This document shows positions 6,823-15,123 of a DNA stretch of 16,681 nucleotides, piece by piece (the stretch's first letter is position 1; each line of letters begins with the position of its first letter). Source of the stretch: Clostridiales bacterium (lineage in GTDB: Bacteria; Bacillota; Clostridia; Lachnospirales; Lachnospiraceae); contig JAJQIQ010000112.1 in the NCBI GenBank assembly GCA_021199135.1, positions 1 through 16,681 of the forward strand. The letters are read 5' to 3'. The notes beneath the pieces were generated by a model that saw only the letters and a program-made list of their open reading frames with translations, was not told where the DNA came from and searched no databases. A program made the translations under genes and the position numbers.

Positions 6823-6868
6823 GATGTATTTGGGTTGAGCGCAAATACCCCTTTCCCCAACGTACATC
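6823..6868 (+). promoter_or_regulatory. Mutually exclusive hairpins in the proB leader
   Basis: Stem 1 is GTATTTG (6826-6832) with CAAATAC (6842-6848), perfect, with a 9-base loop. Stem 2 is GATGTA (6823-6828) plus TTGGG (6830-6834) with CCCAA (6856-6860) plus TACATC (6863-6868). The two share the left strand, so only one can form at a time. No T-tract follows either, so the arrangement resembles a switch or operator rather than a classic attenuator. Confidence 0.35.
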
Positions 6869-6882
6869 TTGTGTTACAATAG
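6854..6882 (+). promoter_or_regulatory. Candidate proximal promoter for proB
   Basis: TACAAT (6877-6882) is preceded by TGT, an extended -10, and lies about 23 bases before the proB ribosome site. The -35 region at 17-base spacing (TTTCCC, 6854-6859) is poor, so it would depend on the extended -10. Confidence 0.35.
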
Positions 6883-6911
6883 GTAAAGCGCGGCATGGCG
6901 CAGGAGGAACG

Positions 6912-7745
6912 ATGGAAAAGAAGAAATACCGCAGGGTTGTGATAAAGATTGGGTCGTCGTCATTGACGCACCCCGAGACCGGGCGGCAGAATTTGGGAAA
7001 AATGGAGCATCTGGTGCGGGCGATCTGCGACCTGTCGAATCAAGCGATAGACGTCTGCCTCGTCAGCTCCGGCGCGATTGCGGTCGGCAGGGCGGCGATG
7101 GGCATAGCCCAGAGGCCGGAGGAGACCTCGCTCAAGCAGGCGTGCGCGGCGGTAGGCCAGGGGCGGCTCATGATGACGTACCAGAGGCTCTTCGCCGAGT
7201 ACAACCACACGGCGGGGCAGGTGCTTCTGACGAAAAATACGATGGTAAATCCCGTATCGCGCGACAACGCGAAAAACACTTTCGAGGAGCTCTTCAGGCT
7301 CGGCGTGATCCCGGTCGTAAACGAGAACGACACGGTCAGCACCTACGAGATGCAGTTCGGCGACAACGATACGCTCTCCGCGCTCGTCGCTTCCTTAGTC
7401 GGGGCGGACCTTCTCATTCTGCTCTCGGACATAGACGGGCTGTACACGGACGACCCGCACGATAACCCGGCGGCGACGCTCGTCCCCGTCGTCAAGAACA
7501 TTGACGGGGAGATAGATAAGATGGCGAAGGCTTCCACGGGCAGCGAGTCGGGCACCGGCGGGATGGAGACTAAGCTTACGGCGGCGCGGATCGCGACGTA
7601 CTCGGGGGCAGACATGATCATAGCAAACGGCGCGGACGTCTCCGTCGTCTCCGACATATTCCAAGGCGAGTACGTCGGCACCCTCTTCCCCGCACGGTTG
7701 AATGCCGACTTCGATCTGGCGGAATACGTGAGGGAGAATTTATGA
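6912..7745 (+). CDS. proB: Glutamate 5-kinase (short form without PUA domain)
   Basis: Phosphorylates L-glutamate to gamma-glutamyl phosphate, the first step of proline synthesis, in the cytoplasm. Amino-acid-kinase fold motifs are clear: VVIKIGSSSLTH at the start, LVSSGAIAVG, QVLLTKNTM, VVNENDTVSTYEMQFGDNDTLSA, LLSDIDGLYTDDP and GTGGMETKLTAARIA, the last being the ATP/loop region. It is 277 aa and stops after the kinase domain; the C-terminal PUA domain found in the ~367-aa E. coli enzyme is absent, as in many Firmicutes. Start is ATG at 6912 with AGGAGG just upstream. The stop overlaps the next start (ATGA). proA lies three genes on, so both proline genes share this cluster. Confidence 0.96.
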   Translation: MEKKKYRRVVIKIGSSSLTHPETGRQNLGKMEHLVRAICDLSNQAIDVCLVSSGAIAVGRAAMGIAQRPEETSLKQACAAVGQGRLMMTYQRLFAEYNHTAGQVLLTKNTMVNPVSRDNAKNTFEELFRLGVIPVVNENDTVSTYEMQFGDNDTLSALVASLVGADLLILLSDIDGLYTDDPHDNPAATLVPVVKNIDGEIDKMAKASTGSESGTGGMETKLTAARIATYSGADMIIANGADVSVVSDIFQGEYVGTLFPARLNADFDLAEYVRENL

Positions 7746-7966
7746 TTGAGGACAAAATTTCGCGGATAAATGAGTTGTACCGAAAGTCGCAGGCGGAGGG
7801 GCTGACCGACGCCGAAAGGGAGGAGCAGGCTCTGCTTCGGGCGGAGTTTGTCGCGAACATCCGAGGCAACTTGCGCAGCCAGCTGAACTCGATAGACGTC
7901 GTAAGCCCTGACGGCACCGTGGAAAATTTGGGTGAGAAATATGGAAAGCAAAGCGGAGCTTCGTAA
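7742..7966 (+). CDS. DUF896 (YnzC/YneV-type) small protein
   Basis: A 74-aa cytoplasmic protein with the DUF896 pattern: KISRINELYRKSQAEGLTDAEREEQALLRAEFVANIRGNLRSQL in the first two-thirds, predicted as a two-helix bundle (residues about 3-19 and 22-48), then a short tail containing SIDVVSPDG. The family is widespread in Firmicutes; the B. subtilis paralogue YneA-operon member YneB/YnzC-type proteins have no firmly established biochemical role, so none is assigned. It starts in an ATGA overlap with the proB stop and its end overlaps the following gene by 26 bases, so it is translated as part of the proB operon. Confidence 0.88.
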   Translation: MIEDKISRINELYRKSQAEGLTDAEREEQALLRAEFVANIRGNLRSQLNSIDVVSPDGTVENLGEKYGKQSGAS

Positions 7967-8492
7967 GAAAATACTCTCCCTGCGCGATAATATCGACCCT
8001 GACGAGAGGGAGGATAAAAGCAGGAAAATATGCGAGATTTTGTTGGCAGAGCCGTGGTATGAATCGAGTGATAAAATATTAGTTTACGCCGCGATAAAGA
8101 GCGAGGTCAGCCTAAAATATTTTTGCGAATGTGCGCTGCGCGACGGGAAGAAATTGTATTTCCCGCGCACAGACGGCGATAAAATGGAATTCTTCGGGGC
8201 AGAAAAATATGAGGATTTCTCGAAAGGAAACTTCGGGGTCATGGAACCGATTGGAGACGATATTTTTTCTGAAGAAAACGCGCCGATTCTAGCGCCAGGC
8301 GCGGCGTTCTCGGAGAGCGGACAGCGCATTGGCTACGGCAAAGGATATTACGACAGGTACCTAGCCACCCGCCCGAAATTGTTTCCGGTTGGTATATGCT
8401 TCTCGGCGCAGATTGTTAAAGAAATTGATGCAGATGAGCACGACATACCGATGCGTGCAATTGCATATGAAAACGGAGTGAAATATATTTGA
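7941..8492 (+). CDS. 5-formyltetrahydrofolate cyclo-ligase
   Basis: Converts 5-formyl-THF to 5,10-methenyl-THF using ATP, returning the inactive folate to one-carbon metabolism. The 183-aa product (from ATG 7941) shows the family layout: N-terminal KAELRKKILSLRDNI with basic residues, a middle with KLYFPRTDGDKMEFF, GNFGVMEP, then LAPGAAFSESGQRIGYGKGYYDRYL, whose GYGKGYYDRYL is the ATP/Mg-binding signature, and a final DIPMRAIAYENG. A GTG at 7932 is possible but would only add MRN; ATG is preferred. The gene overlaps the DUF896 gene by 26 bases. Base composition is less GC-rich than its neighbours in the first half, with many AAA/ATA codons. Confidence 0.94.
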   Translation: MESKAELRKKILSLRDNIDPDEREDKSRKICEILLAEPWYESSDKILVYAAIKSEVSLKYFCECALRDGKKLYFPRTDGDKMEFFGAEKYEDFSKGNFGVMEPIGDDIFSEENAPILAPGAAFSESGQRIGYGKGYYDRYLATRPKLFPVGICFSAQIVKEIDADEHDIPMRAIAYENGVKYI

Positions 8493-8519
8493 TAGGGCTA
8501 TTTTTGGTATGGAAAGTGC

Positions 8520-8548
8520 TCGGTTAGACATGCCTAACCCATGACCGA
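8520..8548 (+). promoter_or_regulatory. Small hairpin before proA
   Basis: In the 107-base gap before proA, GGTTAG (8522-8527) pairs with CTAACC (8534-8539) around ACATGC. A competing pairing is TCGGT (8520-8524) with ACCGA (8544-8548). No T-tract follows. A weak TAATAT at 8577-8582 could be a -10 for proA but has no convincing -35. Confidence 0.3.
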
Positions 8549-8599
8549 TTAAATGACCACAAACGATGTAAAAGTGTAATATAGAAGGGAGATTGCAAA

Positions 8600-9856
8600 A
8601 TGGAACTTGAGCAACTTTGCCGGCAGGCGCACGAGGCGAGGATTACGGTCGGGACGCTCGGCACCGAGACGAAAAATGCGGCGCTTCTTCTGGCGGCGGA
8701 CTCGCTGATGGCGCACGAGGATGAGATCCTTTCGGCAAACGAAAAGGACATGGAGCGCGGCCAGGAGCGGGGCATGGCGCAGGGGCTTTTGGACCGGCTG
8801 AAATTAAACCACGAACGCCTCGCGGGGATGGCCGACGGGCTGCGGCAGATTGCATCCTTAGACGATCCTGTCGGGGAGGAACTCTCGGAGACCGTGCGCC
8901 CGAATGGGCTTGTGATAAAAAAGAAGCGCGTCCCGATCGGCGTCATCGGGATAATTTTCGAGGCGCGGCCGAACGTGACCGCGGATGCCTTCGGGCTCTG
9001 CTTCAAGGCGGGAAACTGCGCCATCCTAAAGGGCGGGAGCGACGCGATAGACTCAAACAAGGCGATCGTGGCCGCGCTGCAGGAGGCTCTTGAAAAAAAT
9101 AATATTCCGGCGGGAACCCTGTCGCTCATCGAGTCGACGGACCGCGAGACGACGACGCAGTTCATGCGCATGAAAAAATATGTAGACCTCCTGATTCCGC
9201 GCGGCGGGGCGGGGCTCATAAGAAGCGTCGTCGAGAACGCGACGATCCCGGTCATCGAGACCGGCACCGGCAACTGCCATGTATACGTCGACGAGTTCGC
9301 GGACCTTTCCATGGCGGTAAATATCATAAAAAATGCGAAGACCCAGCGCATCGGCGTCTGCAACGCCTGCGAGTCTATCGTCGTCCACAGCGCGGTTGCC
9401 GACGAGTTTCTGAACATGCTCTACGGCACGCTCGAGGAGTACTCGGTCGAGCTGCGCGGCGACGAGAGGGCGGTGACCATTTTCGGCAAGGACAAAAAGA
9501 ACGTCGTCCCGGCGACCGAGGAGGACTGGGGGCGGGAATACCTCGACTATATCCTCTCGGTGAAAATCGTGGATTCGCTCGAGGAGGCGATCGCGCACAT
9601 CAACCGATACAACACCTCGCACTCCGACGCGATCGTGACGGCGAACGAGGAGAATGCGCAAAAATTCTTGGACGAGGTCGACGCGGCCTGCGTCTACGTC
9701 AACGCCTCGACGCGCTTCTCTGACGGCAACGAGTTCGGCTTCGGCGCGGAGATCGGCATAAGCACGCAGAAGCTCCACGCCCGCGGGCCGATGGGGCTCA
9801 CCGCGCTCACGAGCTACAAGTACATGATTTACGGGACAGGGCAGGTGCGGCCTTAG
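8600..9856 (+). CDS. proA: Glutamate-5-semialdehyde dehydrogenase (gamma-glutamyl phosphate reductase)
   Basis: Reduces gamma-glutamyl phosphate with NADPH to glutamate-5-semialdehyde, the second step of proline synthesis. The 418-aa product (usual length) belongs to the aldehyde-dehydrogenase superfamily: [33 protein letters not shown] is the cofactor-binding start, [12 protein letters not shown] follows, [11 protein letters not shown] is the glycine-rich stretch, and [12 protein letters not shown] carries the catalytic Cys254 (a second Cys257 follows). The C-terminal [30 protein letters not shown] is highly typical. Start is ATG at 8600 with a GAAGGGAG site upstream. It follows the folate gene by 107 bases and precedes miaB by 14 bases. 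Secure. Confidence 0.97.
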   Translation: MELEQLCRQAHEARITVGTLGTETKNAALLLAADSLMAHEDEILSANEKDMERGQERGMAQGLLDRLKLNHERLAGMADGLRQIASLDDPVGEELSETVRPNGLVIKKKRVPIGVIGIIFEARPNVTADAFGLCFKAGNCAILKGGSDAIDSNKAIVAALQEALEKNNIPAGTLSLIESTDRETTTQFMRMKKYVDLLIPRGGAGLIRSVVENATIPVIETGTGNCHVYVDEFADLSMAVNIIKNAKTQRIGVCNACESIVVHSAVADEFLNMLYGTLEEYSVELRGDERAVTIFGKDKKNVVPATEEDWGREYLDYILSVKIVDSLEEAIAHINRYNTSHSDAIVTANEENAQKFLDEVDAACVYVNASTRFSDGNEFGFGAEIGISTQKLHARGPMGLTALTSYKYMIYGTGQVRP

Positions 9857-9870
9857 AGAAGGAAAATACA

Positions 9871-11307
<1,437 letters not shown>

Positions 11308-11389
11308 TATCAGGGAAAAAACAACGTAAAGTGGGCTTGCTTACAATTGCGTTGGCACCTGTTCAGCTCGAAGCGGAGCGGAGATTCGA

Positions 11390-11421
11390 GAGTGCGTAGC
11401 ACGGAGAAATCCTTGGTATCG
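11390..11421 (+). promoter_or_regulatory. 32-nt leader element upstream of the NusG-domain-II gene, second copy of the apbE element
   Basis: Reads GAGTGCGT, A, GCACGGAGAAATCC, T, TGGTATCG; 30 of 32 bases match 6649-6680 (minus). It contains the hairpin GTGC-GTA-GCAC (11392-11402) and GGA-GAAA-TCC; the single T change removes one pair from the longer CACGGA/TCCGTG stem seen at apbE. Just upstream, CTCGAA (11367-11372) pairs with TTCGAG (11385-11390). It sits in the 120-base gap after miaB and abuts the likely start codons of the next gene. Confidence 0.5.
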
Positions 11422-11427
11422 TTGGGG

Positions 11428-11820
11428 ATGAGAATAATGCGCAAGAGTTCATGGAAAAACGACATAATTTTCATCGGCATTCTCGCGGCAGTGTGTGTTG
11501 TGATTTTTCTCATTTTCATGCTGCAGAAATCCGACGGGAGTGGCTGGGTCGTCGTGACCGTGGACGGCGAGGAATACGGGCGGTACCGCCTGTCCGAGGA
11601 GCAGGAAATCGAGATCACGGATGCGGACGGCAACGTCACGAACTGGCTTGAGATATCTGACGGAAAGGCCAACATGACGGCGGCGGACTGCCCCGACAAA
11701 TTATGCGTCAAGCAGGGCACGATCTCGCGCACCGGCGAGAACATAGTCTGCCTGCCGAACCGCGTCGTGGTCTCGGTGGAGCGCGGGAAGGAGGACGGGC
11801 TCGATGCGATCGCGCAGTGA
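11428..11820 (+). CDS. NusG-domain-II (NusG_II) membrane-anchored protein
   Basis: About 130 aa: a short basic N-terminus (MRIMRKSSWKND), one transmembrane helix (IIFIGILAAVCVVIFLIFML, about residues 13-33) and an outward-facing small beta domain of the NusG_II type (WVVVTVDGEEYGRYRL ... DCPDKLCVKQGTISRTGENIVCLPNRVVV). Its three cysteines, two in DCPDKLC and one in IVCLPN, are characteristic of this family. The name reflects fold similarity only; it is not the transcription factor NusG. Such proteins are often encoded next to Gx transporters and ApbE-type flavinylation or electron-transfer genes; function is unproven. The start is uncertain: TTG 11413 with GGAG at 11403, ATG 11428 or ATG 11437 are all in frame. 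The 3' end overlaps the next gene by 17 bases. Confidence 0.85.
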   Translation: MRIMRKSSWKNDIIFIGILAAVCVVIFLIFMLQKSDGSGWVVVTVDGEEYGRYRLSEEQEIEITDADGNVTNWLEISDGKANMTAADCPDKLCVKQGTISRTGENIVCLPNRVVVSVERGKEDGLDAIAQ

Positions 11821-12352
11821 CGAGAAGGGAAAAATTCCGACGTCAAAAAAGTTTCCGGCGCGGCGGGTCGCGATGATAGGGATGTTCGTCGCGATCGCGC
11901 TGATATGCAGCTACATCGAGTCGCTGATCCCGATAAATTTCGGCGTGCCGGGGATAAAGCTGGGGCTTGCGAACCTGATCGTCCTCTTCGCGCTCTACAC
12001 GGGGAGCGCGAGCGATGCGATTTTGGTCTCGATCCTGCGAATTTTGCTGGCGGGATTCATGTTTGGGAATATGTTCAGCATAATATATTCGCTCGCCGGC
12101 GGGCTCTTGAGCTTCCTCGTGATGTGGCTTTTAAAGCGCACAAAAAAGCTTCGGCCGATATCGGTCAGCGTGGCGGGCGGGATGAGCCACAACGTCGGGC
12201 AGCTGATCGTCGCCGCGATCGTCGTGGAGAATTACAACATTTTATTTTACATCCCTGTACTGCTGATTTCTGGGCTCGTCACCGGGCTCGTCATCGGGGT
12301 GGTGGCGCAGGAGGTGTTGCTCCGGTTGCGTGGAATAATAGTAAAAAAATAG
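11804..12352 (+). CDS. Gx transporter family membrane protein (often annotated heptaprenyl diphosphate synthase component I)
   Basis: A 182-aa integral membrane protein with about five or six helices, resembling the substrate-binding (S) components of ECF vitamin transporters. Visible family features: ARRVAMIGMFVAIALICSYIESLIP in the first helix, FGVPGIKLGLANLIVLFALY, the arginine-containing SILRILLAGFMFGNMFSIIYSLAGGLLSF, and VAGGMSHNVGQLIVAA. The common label heptaprenyl diphosphate synthase component I is probably historical; no prenyltransferase motif is present. A role in flavin, quinone or isoprenoid handling is possible but not shown. It overlaps the NusG_II gene by 17 bases, so the two are almost certainly translated together. 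A 2-base-offset ATG start at 11804 is the only good one upstream of the first helix. Confidence 0.85.
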   Translation: MRSRSDEKGKIPTSKKFPARRVAMIGMFVAIALICSYIESLIPINFGVPGIKLGLANLIVLFALYTGSASDAILVSILRILLAGFMFGNMFSIIYSLAGGLLSFLVMWLLKRTKKLRPISVSVAGGMSHNVGQLIVAAIVVENYNILFYIPVLLISGLVTGLVIGVVAQEVLLRLRGIIVKK

Positions 12353-12356
12353 TTGC

Positions 12357-12378
12357 CCGATAAAATACCGATAAAATA
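12357..12378 (+). repeat. Tandem 11-bp direct repeat before ruvA
   Basis: CCGATAAAATA occurs twice in immediate succession (12357-12367 and 12368-12378) at the head of an AT-rich 81-base gap between the Gx gene and ruvA. The period is about one helical turn, so it could be a paired protein-binding site for ruvAB, or chance slippage. A ruvA promoter is likely in the following AT-rich bases but I cannot fix its boxes. Confidence 0.4.
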
Positions 12379-12433
12379 TTTATATGCAGAAAAATTTTCA
12401 TGATTTTTAATATAAAAATTCAGGAGGAAAACA

Positions 12434-13042
12434 ATGTACGCATACATAAAAGGTGAGCTTGCGGACGTGCAGGAGGATTGCGCGGTCATCGAGGCGGGCG
12501 GGATTGGATACCGGGTTTTTCTTTCGGTGAATTCGCTCGCGCAGCTGCCGCCCGTGGGGCAGGAGGTAAAAATATACACCTACCTGCAGGTGAGGGAGGA
12601 TGCGATGGTGCTCTTCGGTTTCCTCACGAAGGACGACCTCGAGCTCTTTAAGATGCTCATCACGGTGAGCGGCATAGGCCCCAAGGGTGGGCTTGCGATC
12701 CTCTCGACGCTCACCGCGGACGACCTGCGCTTTGCGGTGCTCTCGGGCGACTCGAAGGCGATATCCCGCGCGCCGGGGATCGGGGCGAAGACCGCGCAGC
12801 GGCTTATTTTGGAGCTGAAGGACAAGTTCTCCTTGGAGGACATGCTTGAGCCGCACGAGGGCGGGTCGGAGAATACCATTCTGCCTTCTGCCAACAGCCA
12901 GCTCAAGAACGACGCGGTCGCGGCGCTGACCGCCCTCGGCTACACATCGACCGAGAGCCTCCACGCGGTCAGCACCGTGTCGATAACCGAAGAAATGGAC
13001 GTCGAGGACGTGCTGAAGGCGGCGTTAAAGCATTTGTTATGA
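12434..13042 (+). CDS. ruvA: RuvA, Holliday junction-binding subunit
   Basis: Tetrameric DNA-binding protein that holds the four-way junction while RuvB drives branch migration during recombinational repair. The 202-aa product (usual length) begins MYAYIKGEL, has the OB-fold domain I (residues about 1-62, with GIGYRVFLS and YTYLQVREDAMVLFGF), two helix-hairpin-helix motifs (TVSGIGPKGGLAILS near 75 and APGIGAKTAQRLILELKDK near 115), and the flexible linker followed by domain III (NDAVAALTALGY ... VEDVLKAALKHLL), which contacts RuvB. Start ATG 12434 with AGGAGG at 12422-12427. ruvB follows after 69 bases. Secure. Confidence 0.97.
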   Translation: MYAYIKGELADVQEDCAVIEAGGIGYRVFLSVNSLAQLPPVGQEVKIYTYLQVREDAMVLFGFLTKDDLELFKMLITVSGIGPKGGLAILSTLTADDLRFAVLSGDSKAISRAPGIGAKTAQRLILELKDKFSLEDMLEPHEGGSENTILPSANSQLKNDAVAALTALGYTSTESLHAVSTVSITEEMDVEDVLKAALKHLL

Positions 13043-13111
13043 TAATGGGGACCAAAGCAATTTATGCGGTGCAATCCGAATCATTAAAATAAAGAAACAC
13101 GGTGAAAAATT

Positions 13112-14113
13112 ATGGAAAAACGCGTGATCTCAACCCAAGTCCAGGAGGAGGACGCCAAGCTCGAGCCGAGCCTGCGCCCACAGCGCCTGCGGGACTACAT
13201 TGGGCAGGAAAAGTTAAAGGATAATTTAATAATTTATATTGAAGCTGCAAAGGAGCGGGGCGACGCGCTCGACCACGTGCTGTTTTACGGGCCTCCGGGT
13301 CTCGGGAAGACGACGCTTGCGGGCATCATCGCAAACGAGATGGGGACGCACGTCAAGGTGACGTCGGGCCCCGCGATCGGAAAGCCTGGCGAGATGGCGG
13401 CGATATTAAATAATTTATCGGAGGGCGATATTTTATTTGTGGATGAGATACATCGCCTGAACCGCCAGGTCGAGGAGGTGCTATACCCGGCGATGGAGGA
13501 CTACGCGATCGACGTTATGATCGGAAAAGGCGAGTCCGCGCGGTCCATCCGGCTGAACCTCCCGAAGTTTACGCTCGTCGGGGCGACGACCCGCGCCGGC
13601 ATGCTCTCCGCGCCGCTTCGCGACCGCTTCGGCGTCGTAAGCCACATGGAATATTACACCGTGGATGAGCTCTGCCAGATCGTAAGGCAGTCTGCGAATG
13701 TGCTCGGGGTCGAGATAGACGACGAGGGCGCGGTCGAGCTCGCGAAGCGCTCACGCGGGACGCCACGACTTGCGAACCGACTCTTAAAGCGCGTCCGCGA
13801 TTTTGCGCAGGTGCGCTACGACGGGAAGATCACGCTCGAGGTGGCGAAGGTCGCTCTCGACCTCCTTGAGGTCGACAGCCTGGGCCTCGACCAGAACGAC
13901 AGGAACATTCTCCTTACGATCATCGATAAATTCGGTGGCGGGCCGGTCGGCCTTGACACCCTCGCGGCGGCGATCGGCGAGGACTCCGGCACGATCGAGG
14001 ACGTCTACGAGCCCTACCTCGTAAAGAACGGTTTCCTAAACCGCACCCCGAAGGGCCGCGTCGCCACCGACTACACTTACGAGCACTTCGGACGGGTACG
14101 GGGACAACAATAA
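13112..14113 (+). CDS. ruvB: RuvB, Holliday junction branch-migration ATPase
   Basis: AAA+ hexameric motor that pulls DNA through the RuvA-bound junction. The 333-aa product (usual length) shows [20 protein letters not shown], Walker [10 protein letters not shown] (residues 60-68, Lys66), Walker B FVDEIHRL (109-116, Asp111/Glu112), the sensor-1 motif GATTRAG, the arginine-finger region APLRDRFG, and the sensor-2/winged-helix C-terminus ([60 protein letters not shown]). Start is ATG at 13112; the ribosome site is weak (CACGGTG), so RuvB synthesis may lean on coupling to ruvA, although 69 bases separate them. Secure. Confidence 0.98.
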   Translation: MEKRVISTQVQEEDAKLEPSLRPQRLRDYIGQEKLKDNLIIYIEAAKERGDALDHVLFYGPPGLGKTTLAGIIANEMGTHVKVTSGPAIGKPGEMAAILNNLSEGDILFVDEIHRLNRQVEEVLYPAMEDYAIDVMIGKGESARSIRLNLPKFTLVGATTRAGMLSAPLRDRFGVVSHMEYYTVDELCQIVRQSANVLGVEIDDEGAVELAKRSRGTPRLANRLLKRVRDFAQVRYDGKITLEVAKVALDLLEVDSLGLDQNDRNILLTIIDKFGGGPVGLDTLAAAIGEDSGTIEDVYEPYLVKNGFLNRTPKGRVATDYTYEHFGRVRGQQ

Positions 14114-14132
14114 TTCAATTTAAATTCAAGGT

Positions 14133-14282
14133 ACCAGCCGCCCGAAAATTTTCGAAGGGGCCCCGCTTGGGCCGCCAACGTTTCGGCGAGGCTTCTGTTC
14201 GCTGATAAAGCGTCGCTCACAATGAAGCCGTCGCCGACAACGTTCGGCCCGCTCCCCCTGCCAAAGATTGCGAGCGGCTGGT
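14133..14282. repeat. Second structured inverted-repeat element (about 150 nt) after ruvB
   Basis: Outer stem ACCAGCCGC (14133-14141) pairs with GCGGCTGGT (14274-14282). An inner imperfect stem of about 27 nt joins 14169-14195 (GGGCCG ... GGCTTC) to 14224-14250 (GAAGCC ... CGGCCC). The left arm carries local palindromes CGAAAATTTTCG (14143-14154) and AAGGGGCCCC, and the apex a small CGCT-GATAA-AGCG hairpin (14200-14212). The layout, with a GC-rich terminal stem, a side palindrome on one arm and a long inner stem, resembles the element at 4964-5322, and both follow the last gene of an operon. Base-level similarity between them is limited to short GC-rich blocks. No T-tract follows. Confidence 0.65.
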
Positions 14283-14311
14283 TGGTGCATTCAACAAAAT
14301 ACTTGCACCAA
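14282..14311 (+). promoter_or_regulatory. Inverted repeat over the zapA -35 box
   Basis: TTGGTGCA (14282-14289) and TGCACCAA (14304-14311) are perfect 8-bp inverted halves 14 bases apart. The right half covers the -35 hexamer TTGCAC, so a dimeric regulator bound here would block or modulate transcription of zapA. It directly abuts the outer stem of the preceding element, so it could instead be an extension of that structure. Confidence 0.4.
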
Positions 14312-14331
14312 AATCCATATAAGGTTATAAT
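14303..14331 (+). promoter_or_regulatory. Sigma-A type promoter for zapA
   Basis: TTGCAC (14303-14308), a 17-base spacer and a consensus TATAAT (14326-14331). The predicted transcription start is near 14338, which argues against the in-frame GTG at 14338 as the zapA start and for the ATG at 14368 with its GGGGA site. This is the best promoter in the window. Confidence 0.7.
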
Positions 14332-14367
14332 GTTTCTGTGGAAAACACAGAAAGCGGGGAATCGGAT

Positions 14368-15021
14368 ATGTCTTCAAAGACGGATGCGGATGTGGTGATC
14401 GACGGGAAGGTCTATACGCTGAGCGGCTACGAGAGCCCGGAGTACCTCCAGAAGGTCGCCACATATATCAACAATAAAATCGCGGAGCTGGAGTCGATGG
14501 CGGACTACCGCTACATCCCGCAGGCCATGAAGGGGACGCTGATTGAGCTGAACATCGCGGACGACTACTTCAAGGCCAAGGAGAAGGCCGAGAAGCTCGA
14601 GCTCGACCTTGAGGTTCGCGAGAAGGAGCTCTACGACCTCAAGCACGACCTGATCTCGAACCAGATCAAGAACGAGAGCGCGGAGACCTCGATGAAGGAG
14701 CTCGAGGCGAGAAACCAGGAGCTTCTCCTCAACAAGGCGAGGCTCGAGGCGGCGCTCGAGGACAAGCTGCTCGACGGCAAGGGCAGCAGCAAAAGCCGCA
14801 CGGAGAGGCAGAGCCATTCCGGTTCGACAGGCAAGGCGACGGGCGCAACGCCTGCGTCGCAGCACGGCGGCGATTCGGAAAACGGCAAGTCAGAGGATAG
14901 CAAGGCAGAGAACGGAAAGACAGAAGATAACAAGGCAGAGAATCGCAGGACGAGCAGCGGCAAGACAGATGGCAGCACGGTGGAAAACACCAAGACGAGC
15001 AGTAGCAAGAGATTTCTTTAA
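14368..15021 (+). CDS. zapA: ZapA-family cell-division protein with a long repeat-bearing C-terminal tail
   Basis: ZapA binds FtsZ and bundles protofilaments at the division ring. I take ATG 14368 (217 aa), with GGGGA at 14356-14360 seven bases upstream. Residues about 1-85 match ZapA: DADVVIDGKVYTLSGYESPEYLQKVATYINNKIAELE, then YRYIPQAMKGTLIELNIADDYFKAKEKAEKL. A long coiled coil follows (about 70-140, rich in Glu/Lys/Leu). The tail from about 140 is hydrophilic and low-complexity, ending in four decapeptide units (ENGKSEDSKA, ENGKTEDNKA, ENRRTSSGKT, DGSTVENTKT) and SSSKRFL. Typical ZapA proteins are about 85-130 aa, so the tail is an addition. Monocistronic by the evidence: own promoter and own terminator. 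Confidence 0.88.
   Translation: MSSKTDADVVIDGKVYTLSGYESPEYLQKVATYINNKIAELESMADYRYIPQAMKGTLIELNIADDYFKAKEKAEKLELDLEVREKELYDLKHDLISNQIKNESAETSMKELEARNQELLLNKARLEAALEDKLLDGKGSSKSRTERQSHSGSTGKATGATPASQHGGDSENGKSEDSKAENGKTEDNKAENRRTSSGKTDGSTVENTKTSSSKRFL
14878..14997 (+). repeat. Four 30-bp tandem repeat units inside zapA
   Basis: Units at 14878-14907, 14908-14937, 14938-14967 and 14968-14997. The first two are closely alike (encoding ENGKSEDSKA and ENGKTEDNKA), the third and fourth increasingly degenerate. The exact 30-base register keeps the reading frame, so copy number could vary without breaking zapA. Confidence 0.65.
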
Positions 15022-15052
15022 TTTAGATTAAACTTTTGGCAATTTTGACATA

Positions 15053-15091
15053 GCGGGGACGGTGACATCACTGCCCCCTGTTTTGTTTTTT
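15053..15091 (+). terminator. Intrinsic terminator after zapA
   Basis: A GC-rich stem with GGGG (15055-15058), a bulged A, and CGGTGA pairs with TCACTG followed by CCCC (15074-15077), then TGTTTTGTTTTTT. It has one bulge and one G-T pair. It separates zapA from the U32 gene, which begins 33 bases later. Confidence 0.75.
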
Positions 15092-15123
15092 GATGCTGTA
15101 TTTTTTTGTGCCATGGAGAGCGA

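Noticed and set aside
8524..9417. Minus-strand open frame of 297 codons opposite proA
   Set aside because: Lies opposite proA, whose catalytic and cofactor motifs are clear; its own product is Ser/Arg-rich with no recognisable domain.
11347..11427. Upstream start at 11347 for the NusG-domain-II gene
   Set aside because: Adds an Arg/Ser-rich stretch encoded by hairpins and the shared leader element, with no ribosome site; family members begin just before the helix.
12379..12420. Promoter for ruvA in the AT-rich gap
   Set aside because: Several -10-like strings (TAATAT, TATAAA) but no -35 at 16-18 bases for any of them, so no specific promoter is called.
14338..14367. GTG 14338 as zapA start
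   Set aside because: It coincides with the predicted transcription start 7 bases after TATAAT; ATG 14368 has a well-spaced GGGGA site and better matches ZapA N-termini.
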